Notes: a model not told the origin generated them from the letters alone. A stretch of DNA of 64,000 nt from Allofournierella massiliensis (GCF_004345265.1 NZ_SLUM01000021.1:1-64000); one strand, 5' to 3'; counted from the stretch's first letter, positions 15,642-24,745 are shown. Numbers and translations are program-made.

Positions 15642-16886
15642 ATGAAAACCAATCCGCTGAAGGGCATGAAGGACTATCTGCCCGCCGAACAGGCGCTGCG
15701 TGACTATGTGCAGGGCCGCATTCTGGAAACCTACCGCGCCAGCGGCTTCGAGCGTATCTCCACCCCCATGCTGGAGGACATGGAGAATCTGGACAAGAGC
15801 GACGGCGGCGACAACCTGAACCTGATCTTCAAGGTGCTCAAGCGGGGCGACAAGCTGGCCAGTGCCATCGCTTCCGGCAACGAAAAGGATCTTTCCGACA
15901 TGGGCCTGCGGTACGACCTGACCCTGCCCCTCTCCCGCTACTACGCCGCCAATAAGGACAAGCTGCCCAGCCCCTTCAAGGTGATCCAGACCGACCGGGT
16001 GTTCCGTGCCGAGCGGCCCCAGAAGGGCCGGATGCGGGAGTTCGTCCAGTGCGACATCGACATTCTGGGCGACGGCTCCTGCAACGCGGAGATCGAGCTG
16101 ATCGACGTGACCGCCCGGGCGCTGCTGAACATCGGCTTTGACGACTTCACCGTGAACATCAACGACCGGCGCCTTTTGCGCGGCATGCTGACCAGCATGG
16201 GCTTTGCCCCCGAAAGTCTGGACAGCGTGTGCATCACCTTCGACAAGCTGGACAAGATCGGCGCCGAGGGCGTGGCCAGGGAGCTGACCGAGAAGGAATG
16301 CCCCGCCGAGGCCGTTGCCGCCCTGAGCGATTTTCTGGCGAAAGGCGAGTTCAGTCTGGAGGCCATCGGCGCTCTGTGCGAGGACAAGACCCTTGCCGAA
16401 AACCTGAAAAAGGTGATCGCCACCGTGGAAACGCTGGCCGGCGGCAAGTATAAAATCGCCTACTGCCCCAGCCTTGTGCGCGGTCAGGGCTACTACACCG
16501 GCATGGTGTTCGAGGTCACCTGCGCGGCCTTCAGCGGCGCGGTGGCAGGCGGCGGCCGCTACGACAACATGATCGGCAAGTTCATCGGCCAGCAGGTGCC
16601 CGCGGTGGGCTTCTCCATCGGCTTCGAGCGCATCTGCGGCATTCTGGCCGAGCAGGGCTTTGCCATTCCGGCCCAGAAGCCCAAGATGGCCCTGCTCTAC
16701 CTGCCCGACGCGGACTTCGCTCAGGTGCTGGCCAAGGCGGCCACCCTGCGGGAGGGCTACACCGTGACCGTGCTGCCTCAGGCCAAAAAATTGGGCAAGC
16801 AGTTCGGCGCGCTGGAAAATCAGGGCTTTGCCGCCGTGGCCTTTGCGGACAACGACGACGTAAAGACTCTGGGCGCCAACGGCTGA
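15642..16886 (+). CDS. hisS: histidyl-tRNA synthetase
   Basis: This 414-residue class II synthetase charges tRNA-His. Motif 1 region is GMKDYLPAEQALR. Motif 2 is RVFRAERPQKGRMREFVQCD. The histidine-specific loop reads RGQGYYTGMVFEV, and motif 3 is AGGGRYDNM with GFSIGFERI. The C-terminal anticodon-binding domain (about 325-414) distinguishes it from HisZ. The ATG at 15642 is chosen because it follows GGGAGG at good spacing; an in-frame start five codons upstream lacks one. The C-terminus is slightly short but complete. Confidence 0.94.
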   Translation: MKTNPLKGMKDYLPAEQALRDYVQGRILETYRASGFERISTPMLEDMENLDKSDGGDNLNLIFKVLKRGDKLASAIASGNEKDLSDMGLRYDLTLPLSRYYAANKDKLPSPFKVIQTDRVFRAERPQKGRMREFVQCDIDILGDGSCNAEIELIDVTARALLNIGFDDFTVNINDRRLLRGMLTSMGFAPESLDSVCITFDKLDKIGAEGVARELTEKECPAEAVAALSDFLAKGEFSLEAIGALCEDKTLAENLKKVIATVETLAGGKYKIAYCPSLVRGQGYYTGMVFEVTCAAFSGAVAGGGRYDNMIGKFIGQQVPAVGFSIGFERICGILAEQGFAIPAQKPKMALLYLPDADFAQVLAKAATLREGYTVTVLPQAKKLGKQFGALENQGFAAVAFADNDDVKTLGANG

Positions 16887-16910
16887 TTGTTCTCCGTTTC
16901 ATTTTCAACA

Positions 16911-16956
16911 CAAAAAGGCTCTGCCTGTGGAAAACCCACGGGCAGAGCCTTTTTTA
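16911..16956. terminator. bidirectional terminator between hisS and the TraX-like gene
   Basis: A long stem GGCTCTGCCTGTGG pairing with CCCACGGGCAGAGCC, with an A run on the left and TTTTTT on the right. Confidence 0.85.
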
Positions 16957-16960
16957 TTTA

Positions 16961-17719
16961 TTATTGTAAGACAAGCAACTTGATCGCCGCCAGCACCGCC
17001 AGATGGGCCGGGTAGAACAGATAGAAAAACCACTTCCAGAATACCCGGCCGTGCTGGGCCCTCTTTCCGTTATAAAACAGCAGGATCACCGCGCCCGCCA
17101 CAAGAATGCCCAGTGAGCTTGCCGCCGTGTGCAGCGCCGTCTGCACCGTCCAGTTTGCGGGCAGGCTCTGGAAGAAAAAGATCACCGCTTCCCCGAAAAA
17201 GACAAGCGCCAGCCCGCTGCGTCTGCCCCCCAGCCCGAACTTGCCGTACCGCCAGCTGCAGAATATGAAGGTGAACAGCGGGGCCATCGTTCCCCAGTCC
17301 ATGAACAGGCTGACAAAGAACAACCCCAGCAGCGCCGCGAAATTCCGCCCGAGCCGCTCGCCGGGCCGGATGGCCATTTCATGGGCCACATGGGCGGTTC
17401 CCAGACAGACCAGCAGGGTGAACAGCATGTTCAGCTGGAAAAAGCCCAGCGCCAGCTGGTAGGGAATCTGGGCGATCACCGCGAAAATCAGCAGCCGCAG
17501 CGCGTAGGCCTTGCGGTTGCGGGTGTACTGGTAGCCCTCGGCCAGAAAATAGCACATAGTCACCGCGGTGAAGTAGCCGATGTTCACCAGCGGCTCAAAC
17601 CATGGGCTTTGCGGCGAAAGCAGCACGTTGGCGATGTGATTCAACAGCATTGTGGCCATGGCGATGGCCTTGATGGCATCCCGGTTCAAACAGGGCCAGA
17701 TTCCCACGCCGGGTTTCAT
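16961..17719 (-). CDS. TraX-family membrane protein (acetyltransferase-like)
   Basis: This 252-residue polytopic protein has about 8 hydrophobic segments, starting after a short N-terminal LNRDAIKAIAMATMLLNHI. This segment, the following YFTAVTMCYFLAEGYQYTRN and the central MLFTLLVCLG are typical of chromosomal TraX-family proteins. F-plasmid TraX acetylates pilin, but chromosomal homologues in gut Firmicutes have no established role and no pilin gene is nearby. It is monocistronic, facing hisS across a shared terminator. The family name is based on recognised N-terminal pattern and hydropathy. Confidence 0.75.
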   Translation of the reverse strand: MKPGVGIWPCLNRDAIKAIAMATMLLNHIANVLLSPQSPWFEPLVNIGYFTAVTMCYFLAEGYQYTRNRKAYALRLLIFAVIAQIPYQLALGFFQLNMLFTLLVCLGTAHVAHEMAIRPGERLGRNFAALLGLFFVSLFMDWGTMAPLFTFIFCSWRYGKFGLGGRRSGLALVFFGEAVIFFFQSLPANWTVQTALHTAASSLGILVAGAVILLFYNGKRAQHGRVFWKWFFYLFYPAHLAVLAAIKLLVLQ

Positions 17720-17846
17720 GGGCGTTCCCCTCCCCTTGTTTCGTTTTCTTTATTCTAACAGAACATGGGGAGCCTGTCACCCCCGGGCGGCGTTTTGGGT
17801 GCCGGTTTATTTTCTCTGTTTTGTACACTATTTCGGTATAATTCAC

Positions 17847-17899
17847 ACACCAGATATGGGTTTTGCGCATTGAAGCAGATGCAAGATGTGGTGTATAAT
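17847..17899 (+). promoter_or_regulatory. nrd promoter with possible NrdR box
   Basis: TTGAAG (17870-17875), 18-bp spacer, TATAAT (17894-17899). Just upstream, ACACCAGATATGGGTT (17847-17862) matches the NrdR-box pattern at about 11 of 16 positions. A weaker ACAC-starting segment lies 22 bp further upstream (from 17825). The promoter is solid; the NrdR box is tentative. Confidence 0.5.
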
Positions 17900-17939
17900 A
17901 GGAAACGTTGCAAAATAGACATTCACGGGAGGACACACC

Positions 17940-20453
17940 ATGCAGATTCAAAAGCGCAGCGGCCAGGCCGAGGCCTTCGACGGGGGCAAGATTCTTGCCG
18001 CCATGGAAAAATCCTTTGCCAGCGTGGGGCAGGCCCCCAGCGTGGAGCAGCTGGCCGGCCTGCTGGACGCGGTGACCCGTCGCCTGAGCGGCGAGCTGGT
18101 CACGGTGGAGCAGATTCAGGACGAGGTGGAGCGGGCGCTGATGGAGCAGGGCCACTTTGAGGCGGCCAAAAGCTACATCCTTTACCGTTCCCGCCACGCG
18201 GAGCTGCGCGCCGCCCGCCAGAGCATTGCGGCGCAGGTGAACGCCCCCGGTCTGGAGGATTGCCTTGTGGGCATCCAGAATGATTTCGACCAGCTCTCCT
18301 ACCCCCTCACCGCGCTGGCCGCCCGGTTTGCGGGCTTTGCAAAGCCGGAGATGGACGCTGCCGAGCTGCTGGCCGCCCTGACCAAGGCGGCGGTGGAGCT
18401 GACGTGCCCGGACGCACCCAAGTGGGAGTTCATCGCGGCCCGGCTTTTAAACCTTTCCTTCACGCTGCGGCTGGAAACCGAGCTTTCCCGCCGGGGCATC
18501 CACACCCTTTATGACAAGCTGCGCTACCTGACCGACGAGGGCCTTTACGGCAGCTACATTCTGGAGCACTATTCCCGGGCCGAGATCGGCGAGGCGGAAG
18601 CCTTCCTCTGCCCCGAGCGGGACAAGCTGTTCACCTATTCCGGCCTGGATCTTCTGCTCAAGCGGTATGTGATCCACACCCGGCAGCATGTGCCGCTGGA
18701 AACCCCGCAGGAGATGTTTCTGGGCATTGCCCTGCATCTGGCCATGGAGGAAAAAACCGACCGGCCGGGCTGGGTGAAAAAATTCTACGACATGCTCAGC
18801 CGGATGGAGGTGACCATGGCCACCCCCACTTTGTCCAACGCACGCAAGCCCTACCACCAGCTGTCCAGCTGCTTCATCGACACGGTGCCGGACAGCCTGG
18901 AGGGCATCTACCGCAGCGTGGACAATTTTGCGCAGGTGAGCAAGTTCGGCGGCGGCATGGGCCTTTACTTCGGCAAGGTGCGGGCCGCTGGCGGCAGCAT
19001 CCGGGGCTTTGAGGGCGCGGCCGGCGGCGTGATCCGCTGGATTCGCCTTGTGAACGACACCGCGGTGGCGGTGGATCAGCTGGGCGTGCGGCAGGGCGCG
19101 GTTGCGGTGTATCTGGACGCCTGGCACAAGGATCTGCCGGAGTTTCTGCAGCTGCGCACCAACAACGGCGACGACCGGATGAAGGCCCACGACGTGTTCC
19201 CGGCGGTGTGCTACCCGGATCTGTTCTGGAAGCTGGCAAAAGAAAATCTGGACGCCCCCTGGCACCTGATGTGCCCCCACCAGATTCTCACCGTGAAGGG
19301 CTACTGCCTGGAGGATTACTGGGGCGAAGAATGGGAAACCCGTTACCGGGACTGTGTGGCCGACCCCCGCATCCAGAAGCGCACCGTCACCGTGAAGGAG
19401 CTGGTGCGGCTGATTCTGAAAAGCGCGGTGGAGACCGGCACCCCCTTCACCTTCAACCGGGACGCGGTGAACCGGGCCAACCCCAACGGCCACGCGGGCA
19501 TGATCTACTGCTCCAATCTCTGCACCGAGATCGCCCAGAACATGGCCCCCATCGAAACGGTGAGCACCGAGATTTCCACCGCACAGGGCGACCCGGTGGT
19601 GGTCACCACCACCCGCCCCGGCGAGTTCGTGGTCTGCAATCTGGCCAGCCTGTCGCTGGGCAACCTGCCGGTGACCAACAAGGCCTACATGAATCAGGTG
19701 GTGGCCACCGCGGTGCGGGCACTGGACAACGTGATCGACCTGAACTTCTATCCCCTGCCCTACGCCAAACTCACCAACCGGAAGTATCGCAGCATCGGTC
19801 TGGGCGTCAGCGGCTACCACCACATGCTGGCCAAGGCGGGCATCCGGTGGGAGAGCGAGGAACACCTGACCTTCGTGGACGAGGTGTTCGAGACCATCAA
19901 CAAAGCGGCCATCGCCGCCAGCAGCGCCATCGCCGCCGAAAAGGGCAGCTACGCCGCCTTCGAGGGCAGTGACTGGCAGACCGGCGCGTATTTTGCAAAG
20001 CGGGGTTACGACAGCCCCGAATGGCGGCAGCTGGCCGCCACCGTGGCAAAGCAGGGCATGCGCAACGCCTACCTGCTGGCGGTGGCCCCCACCAGCTCCA
20101 CCAGCATTCTGGCGGGCACCACCGCGGGCGTGGACCCGGTGATGAAGCGCTTCTTCCTGGAAGAGAAAAAGGGTAGCATGCTGCCCCGGGTGGCCCCGGA
20201 GCTGGGCATGCGCACCTACTGGTATTACAAGAACGCCCACCAGATCGACCAGAGCTGGAGCGTGCGGGCGGCGGGCGTGCGCGGGCGGCACATCGATCAG
20301 GCCCAGAGCATGAACCTGTACATCACCAACGACTACACCCTGCGTCAGGTGCTGAACCTGTATCTGCTGGCGTGGGAACAGGGCGTAAAGACCATCTACT
20401 ACATCCGCAGCAAATCGCTGGAGGTGGAAGAGTGCGAGAGCTGCTCTTCCTGA
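17940..20453 (+). CDS. nrdA: class I ribonucleoside-diphosphate reductase, alpha subunit
   Basis: This 837-residue catalytic subunit converts NDPs to dNDPs with a thiyl radical. An ATP-cone allosteric domain occupies about 1-95 (MQIQKRSGQAEAF ... YILYRSRHAELR). The active-site Asn-Cys-Glu triad is in SNLCTEI, the redox cysteine pair in SSCFIDT and FVVCNLASL, and the substrate-phosphate loop in APTSSTSILAGTTAG. The C-terminal tail ends ECESCSS, the shuttle Cys pair that accepts electrons from thioredoxin or glutaredoxin. It is followed 20 bp later by the beta subunit. NrdA versus NrdE naming is uncertain; the ATP-cone favours NrdA (class Ia-like). Confidence 0.94.
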   Translation: MQIQKRSGQAEAFDGGKILAAMEKSFASVGQAPSVEQLAGLLDAVTRRLSGELVTVEQIQDEVERALMEQGHFEAAKSYILYRSRHAELRAARQSIAAQVNAPGLEDCLVGIQNDFDQLSYPLTALAARFAGFAKPEMDAAELLAALTKAAVELTCPDAPKWEFIAARLLNLSFTLRLETELSRRGIHTLYDKLRYLTDEGLYGSYILEHYSRAEIGEAEAFLCPERDKLFTYSGLDLLLKRYVIHTRQHVPLETPQEMFLGIALHLAMEEKTDRPGWVKKFYDMLSRMEVTMATPTLSNARKPYHQLSSCFIDTVPDSLEGIYRSVDNFAQVSKFGGGMGLYFGKVRAAGGSIRGFEGAAGGVIRWIRLVNDTAVAVDQLGVRQGAVAVYLDAWHKDLPEFLQLRTNNGDDRMKAHDVFPAVCYPDLFWKLAKENLDAPWHLMCPHQILTVKGYCLEDYWGEEWETRYRDCVADPRIQKRTVTVKELVRLILKSAVETGTPFTFNRDAVNRANPNGHAGMIYCSNLCTEIAQNMAPIETVSTEISTAQGDPVVVTTTRPGEFVVCNLASLSLGNLPVTNKAYMNQVVATAVRALDNVIDLNFYPLPYAKLTNRKYRSIGLGVSGYHHMLAKAGIRWESEEHLTFVDEVFETINKAAIAASSAIAAEKGSYAAFEGSDWQTGAYFAKRGYDSPEWRQLAATVAKQGMRNAYLLAVAPTSSTSILAGTTAGVDPVMKRFFLEEKKGSMLPRVAPELGMRTYWYYKNAHQIDQSWSVRAAGVRGRHIDQAQSMNLYITNDYTLRQVLNLYLLAWEQGVKTIYYIRSKSLEVEECESCSS

Positions 20454-20473
20454 GCTTTGAAGGAGTGTGAACC

Positions 20474-21517
20474 ATGACCCAGCTGATCAAAAAGCCCCTC
20501 TTCAACCCGGGCGGCGACACCGACGTGCGCCTGCGGCGGATGATCGGGGGCAACACCACCAACCTGAACGACTTCAACAACATGCGCTATGCCTGGGTGA
20601 GCGACTGGTACCGGCAGGCCATGAACAATTTCTGGATTCCCGAGGAGATCAATCTGGCGCAGGATACCCGGGATTACCCGAACCTTTCCGCCGCCGAGCG
20701 CACCGCCTACGACAAAATCCTCAGCTTTCTGGTGTTTCTGGACTCCATCCAGACCGCCAACCTGCCCAACATCGGGGAATACATCACTGCCAACGAGGTG
20801 AACCTGTGCCTGTCCATTCAGGCCTTTCAGGAGTGCGTACACAGCCAGAGTTACAGCTACATGCTGGACAGCATCTGCAGCCCGGTGGAGCGCAACGACA
20901 TCCTCTACCAGTGGAAAACCGACGAGCACCTTTTGCGCCGGAACACCTTCATCGGTGACCTTTACAACGAGTTCCAGCAGAACAAAGACGCCTTCACCCT
21001 GCTGAAGGTGATGATGGCCAACTACATTCTGGAGGGCATCTACTTTTACAGCGGCTTCATGTTCTTCTATAACCTTGCCCGCAACGGCAAGATGCCCGGC
21101 TCCGCGCAGGAAATCCGGTACATCAACCGGGACGAGAACACCCACCTGTGGCTGTTCCGGAACATTCTGCTGGAATTGCAGAAGGAGGAGCCGGAGCTGT
21201 TCTGCCCGGAGAATGTGCAGGTGCTGAAGGAAATGCTGGAAGAGGGCGTGCGGCAGGAGATCGCCTGGGGCCACTATGTGATCGGCGACGCCATCCCCGG
21301 CCTGACCCGCCAGATGGTCACCGACTACATCCGGTATCTGGGCAACCTGCGCTGGACCGGCCTCGGCTTCGGGCCTCTTTTTGAGGACAACCAGACCGAG
21401 CCCGCCTCCATGAGCTGGGTGAGCCAGTACTCCAATGCCAACATGGTCAAGACCGATTTCTTCGAGGCCAAAAGCACCGCCTACGCCAAGAGCACCGCGC
21501 TGGTGGATGACTTGTAA
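20474..21517 (+). CDS. nrdB: class I ribonucleotide reductase, beta (radical-generating) subunit
   Basis: This 347-residue ferritin-like protein houses a dimetal-tyrosyl radical cofactor. The metal ligands and radical Tyr are visible in the block AFQECVHSQSYSYML (Glu, His and Tyr in the spacing of E. coli E115, H118, Y122). The second ligand set is in the later helix INRDENTHLWLF. The C-terminus (ALVDDL) resembles the tail that docks on the alpha subunit. It has a 20-bp gap from nrdA with AAGGAGTG before the ATG, so the two are one operon ending at a strong terminator. The retained Tyr argues against an Ic/Ie-type subunit. Confidence 0.93.
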   Translation: MTQLIKKPLFNPGGDTDVRLRRMIGGNTTNLNDFNNMRYAWVSDWYRQAMNNFWIPEEINLAQDTRDYPNLSAAERTAYDKILSFLVFLDSIQTANLPNIGEYITANEVNLCLSIQAFQECVHSQSYSYMLDSICSPVERNDILYQWKTDEHLLRRNTFIGDLYNEFQQNKDAFTLLKVMMANYILEGIYFYSGFMFFYNLARNGKMPGSAQEIRYINRDENTHLWLFRNILLELQKEEPELFCPENVQVLKEMLEEGVRQEIAWGHYVIGDAIPGLTRQMVTDYIRYLGNLRWTGLGFGPLFEDNQTEPASMSWVSQYSNANMVKTDFFEAKSTAYAKSTALVDDL

Positions 21518-21543
21518 GCCTGATTTTTCTTTCCCATAACAGC

Positions 21544-21577
21544 AAATCCCCCGATGGAGCTTCCATCGGGGGATTTT
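21544..21577. terminator. terminator of nrdAB
   Basis: A stem of about 16 bp (AAATCCCCCGATGG pairing with CCATCGGGGGATTT), U-rich after it on the plus strand. Confidence 0.85.
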
Positions 21578-21604
21578 GCGTTTGCAAAGGGTGCAGACAG
21601 GCAG

Positions 21605-21636
21605 AAAAATGCCGGGCATTGCTGCCCGGCATTTTT
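21605..21636. terminator. terminator of the GH3 operon
   Basis: A stem AAAAATGCCGGGCA/TGCCCGGCATTTTT with loop TTGC, symmetrical and therefore usable on both strands. It lies 23 bp after the GH3 stop codon. Confidence 0.8.
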
Positions 21637-21658
21637 CCATGATTGCAGTTTTTGCAGA

Positions 21659-24160
21659 TTAACCCTCTGCGCCGTAGGATGCGGCGTAGGCTGCATAGTC
21701 GATGTTCTGCACCTTGGTCAGAGGCTCGGCGGAGTACTTCTCAACGCGCTCATCGTTGATCACGCCGGCCCAGTTCAGACCGAATGCAAAGTCGTAAGTA
21801 TTGCCGTTGGCGTCAACGTAGCACTCCATATCGCGGGGCACGTCCTCCAGCTGAGCTTCCACGGCTTCCATGTCGGCGGGCTGCTGGAACACCAGCAGGC
21901 CGTTGGGCTCGGTCTCGCCCAGGATGATCTCGGCAACCACTTCGGGGCGCTGCTTGGAGTAGCAGCCCAGGATGACGTCGGCCATGGACTCGGTCTCGGT
22001 CCAGACCATGCCGCGCTCCATCTTCATGGAAACGATCACGGGGATATCGCCGGCCACGGAGTCCGCATACTGCAGAGCTTCCAGATCGCCGTAGTTGGCA
22101 GCAGCGGGAGCGGTGTTGCCCTTGTAGGAGCGGTTCTGCTTCTCGCCGTCAACGATAGGACCAGCAATAGAGGTCTCACGGGCGGTTTCCGCAGTGTACT
22201 CGCCGTACTGCATGGATACGGGGTACCAGTAGATGTCGTCCGGATACAGCTCGTTGTTCTTGTAGGCTTCCAGATAGCCAAAGGCGCTCACATAAGGATC
22301 GGTGTAGGAAATGCTGTACGGATTGCTCATGCCAACCAGAATGTAATCGCAGGCTGCGATTTCCTCGGCGGTGGCACGGGTCAGGTCGTCCTTGGTGTAG
22401 GTGGGGTTGCCTTCCGCATCGGCTTCGCCGGTGGGATCGCCCAGCTTATCGGTAACCACGTTGAAGTACTGGCCCATCACATCCAGATCCATGCCGGGAG
22501 TCCAGCTGGGAGTACCTTCGCTCACGCCGCCCATCCAGCTCACGCTAAAGCCGGTGTTGTAAACGTAGGGGATGTAAACGGTGGGCTTATCGGAGGTGGC
22601 GGAGCCGCCTTCCTTGATGGTGCCGTCGTTCTTCAGCATCACAACGGAGTCGCGCTGGCCTTCCAGCCCCAGCTCGCTGTTGCCGCCGGTGGTGATGATG
22701 GACTCGGCGTAAGCGGAGTCATTGTAGGGCTGATCGAACATGTTGAGGTTCATCATAACCTCGATGTAGTTGGAGGCAGCGTGGCTGATGATCTCCTTGG
22801 CGGTCTCTTCACCGTTGCGTTCCACCAGCTTGTCATAGGCAGCAGCCACAGTTTCCATGGTGCCGTAGCCGCCCAGCAGCTCAACACCCCGCTCCCAGCC
22901 GAAGGCGATCTTCTCAGCCTCGTCGGCCATATCCTCGGTGCCCCAGCAGCCAGCGAACTGGAATACGCCCCAGTCGGTGATGGTCAGGCTGTCGTAGCCG
23001 GCCTCGTCCAGCAGGCCATACATGTAGGCGTTGTAGGCGCCGGCCAGATCTTCGCCGCCGTAGGGGTTGCCCTCGCCGTCAACGTTCACGGAATACTGGG
23101 TCATGATACCGGAGGAACCGGTCTTGCCGGGCAGGTTGAACACGCCGTCAAAGTAGGTGATCAGGTGTGCTTCCAGGTTGTCGCCCGGGAACACCGCGTA
23201 GTGAGCAGTGTAGTGGTGGTCGTCGCGGCCGCCTTCGGTGGCGCCTGCGCCGGCATAGTGCTTGGTGAAGCAGAACACGGACTCGTCGCCCCAGCCCAGA
23301 TCTTCGCCGTTCTCATCGTAGGTGGACTGCATGGCGTTTACATAAGCAGTGGCGATGTCCAGAGTCAGCTGAGGATCTTCGCCGTAGGTGCCGCCGGCAC
23401 GGCTCATGGAAGCGCCGGCAATGTCAACCTGGGGTCCCAGCAGGGCGGTAACGCCCGCAGCGCGGTATTCCTTGGAGGTCTCCACGCCGATTTCAGCGGC
23501 CAGCTCGGGATCCATGGTGGAAGCCAGAGCGGTGGTCTCCACCAGGCCGGAGATGTTGGCCGGGTCGATGGAGATCATGGCCGGAATGCCGTAGTAGCAG
23601 CTCTCGGCAACGGCCTGAATCTGGTTGGTCCACTGGGCGTGGACTCCGCCGCCACGGCCGATGTTACGGGTAACGCCGCCGCGGCCGCCAGCCTCCAGGA
23701 AGGTGCGGGAACCATCGTCCTCAGCCAGAGGCTCGGTGGTGAAGTCGCCCCAGCCGCCGTGGGAGAGGATGGCCGCCATCTCGGCGCCCTCCATCTGGCC
23801 CACCAGGTCGGCGGTACGCTCTTCGGTGGTCAGACGCCAGTCTTCGTAGGCGTCCAGAGTGCCGTTCTGGTTCAGATCCTTGAAGGCATAGCCGTCGTCT
23901 TCAATGACCTTGACGCCGGAGTTGGGCGAAAGGCCCAGAACCTCGCCGCCTTCGTTCTCCAGCTTCAGCCAGCCGTCCTCGGTGGTGGTGACGGTGTACT
24001 TGGCGCCCTCACTGGGCTCCGGCATGTAGCCGCTGGGCTCCGCCGCCGTGGAGGTGGACGAAGAGGCGGGAGTGCTGGCGGGCGTCTGGCCGCATGCGGC
24101 CATGCTCAGCGCCATGCCGATTGCGAGGACAAATGCCAGGAAACGCTGTACGTTTTTCAA
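21659..24160 (-). CDS. secreted lipoprotein, glycoside hydrolase family 3
   Basis: This 833-residue protein has a lipoprotein signal (hydrophobic stretch then lipobox SMAAC-G, Cys about 23). A Ser/Thr/Ala-rich linker (about 25-45) follows, then a GH3 catalytic barrel and GH3-C domain. The barrel shows HYAGAGATEGGRDD and the nucleophile motif SLTITDWG. A calcium-loop-like DLNQNGTLDAYEDW (about 94-107) precedes the barrel. The start is TTG (24158-24160), supported by AGGAGG seven bases upstream; no ATG fits the signal peptide. It probably cleaves beta-glucosides, beta-xylosides or N-acetyl-glucosaminides at the cell surface; specificity is not readable. It is second in an operon behind a small lipoprotein. 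Confidence 0.87.
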   Translation of the reverse strand: MKNVQRFLAFVLAIGMALSMAACGQTPASTPASSSTSTAAEPSGYMPEPSEGAKYTVTTTEDGWLKLENEGGEVLGLSPNSGVKVIEDDGYAFKDLNQNGTLDAYEDWRLTTEERTADLVGQMEGAEMAAILSHGGWGDFTTEPLAEDDGSRTFLEAGGRGGVTRNIGRGGGVHAQWTNQIQAVAESCYYGIPAMISIDPANISGLVETTALASTMDPELAAEIGVETSKEYRAAGVTALLGPQVDIAGASMSRAGGTYGEDPQLTLDIATAYVNAMQSTYDENGEDLGWGDESVFCFTKHYAGAGATEGGRDDHHYTAHYAVFPGDNLEAHLITYFDGVFNLPGKTGSSGIMTQYSVNVDGEGNPYGGEDLAGAYNAYMYGLLDEAGYDSLTITDWGVFQFAGCWGTEDMADEAEKIAFGWERGVELLGGYGTMETVAAAYDKLVERNGEETAKEIISHAASNYIEVMMNLNMFDQPYNDSAYAESIITTGGNSELGLEGQRDSVVMLKNDGTIKEGGSATSDKPTVYIPYVYNTGFSVSWMGGVSEGTPSWTPGMDLDVMGQYFNVVTDKLGDPTGEADAEGNPTYTKDDLTRATAEEIAACDYILVGMSNPYSISYTDPYVSAFGYLEAYKNNELYPDDIYWYPVSMQYGEYTAETARETSIAGPIVDGEKQNRSYKGNTAPAAANYGDLEALQYADSVAGDIPVIVSMKMERGMVWTETESMADVILGCYSKQRPEVVAEIILGETEPNGLLVFQQPADMEAVEAQLEDVPRDMECYVDANGNTYDFAFGLNWAGVINDERVEKYSAEPLTKVQNIDYAAYAASYGAEG

Positions 24161-24233
24161 AGGTAATTCCTCCTGTTCCGTCTATGTTCCTTCAAAATGC
24201 GGGGAGCGCCTGCCCCCCGCTGTTGTTCATCAA

Positions 24234-24428
24234 TCAGCCCTGCTTGTAGGGATCGGCGTAGGGATCGGCGTACGGATCAGCATAGGGATCGGAGGTAGCG
24301 CCCTCGTCGGTGGTGGAAGCAGCAGTGCTGGTGGAAGTAGCAGTGCTTGCGGGCTCGTCCTTGCCGCCGCAGGCAACCAGAGAGCAAGCCATCATCAGGG
24401 CCAGAACCAATGCAATAATCTTTTTCAT
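24234..24428 (-). CDS. small lipoprotein with DPYA repeats
   Basis: This 64-residue predicted lipoprotein has Lys-Lys, a hydrophobic core and lipobox LVAC-G (Cys about 19). The mature part is about 45 residues: a Thr/Ser/Ala linker followed by tandem DPYA repeats (DPYADPYADPYADPYK), encoded by near-identical 12-bp DNA repeats. The start at 24426-24428 is preferred to one ten codons upstream, because it sits at the signal peptide and has AAGGAGAAATTACAC before it. It is the first gene of a two-gene unit with the GH3 lipoprotein, 73 bp apart. The function is unknown; a surface-exposed spacer or partner of the GH3 enzyme is a guess. Confidence 0.65.
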   Translation of the reverse strand: MKKIIALVLALMMACSLVACGGKDEPASTATSTSTAASTTDEGATSDPYADPYADPYADPYKQG

Positions 24429-24495
24429 GTGTAATTTCTCCTTCCTATCTTGCAACATGATCTCCTTGCAGCATGTTGCTTTTCTAACTGGCCCG

Positions 24496-24537
24496 ATTCT
24501 ACCACAGCCTTCACAGACGTTTCACACAGTCTTCACA
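24496..24537 (-). promoter_or_regulatory. promoter with three phased TGTGAA repeats
   Basis: A TAGAAT -10 box (24496-24501) lacks a recognisable -35 box. In its place are three direct TGTGAA repeats with an exact 11-bp period (24532-24537, 24521-24526, 24510-24515 on the minus strand). Further upstream, GCACAAATG occurs at about 24553 and 24583, the latter within GCACA-AA-TGTGC. Phased repeats at -35 suggest an activator-dependent promoter of the OmpR/PhoB response-regulator kind (inference). Confidence 0.55.
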
Positions 24538-24700
24538 AACTGCACATTTTACGCACAAATGGTAAAACGTATTATCCAGTTAGCACAAATGTGCGCGATA
24601 TATTTTTGTGCATAACCAATAAATGCAGCCGGAGGATTTCCCGGAAACATTTTCGCCCCGCCGCTTCTGCAAAATTTGGGATTCCCCTCCTTTTCCGGGC

Positions 24701-24745
24701 AAAAAAGCCCCGCCGGGGCGGAATGTGCCTTCCGCCCCGGCGGGG
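24701..24745 (-). terminator. terminator of the glycerol operon
   Basis: A 15-bp G/C stem (GCCCCGCCGGGGCGGA / TCCGCCCCGGCGGGG) followed by six U on the minus strand. Confidence 0.85.

Noticed and set aside
16961-17719. Conjugation module suggested by the TraX-like protein
   Set aside because: No pilin, relaxase, coupling protein or type IV secretion gene is nearby; chromosomal TraX-like proteins are common without conjugation.
17825-17840. A second NrdR box upstream of nrdA
   Set aside because: Only the first seven or so positions of the 16-bp pattern match. It is mentioned with the promoter but not listed as a site.
21554-24166. An 870-codon plus-strand open frame opposite the GH3 gene
   Set aside because: It is the antisense shadow of a well-supported gene in high-GC DNA. 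Composition is Gly/Val/His/Ala-rich without motifs, and it lacks a ribosome site. The same holds for long antisense frames at 18447-20291, 24450-26366 and 27840-30692.
24234-24300. CRISPR-like repeats
   Set aside because: The repeat is 12 bp, in frame inside a lipoprotein gene (DPYA units), without spacers.
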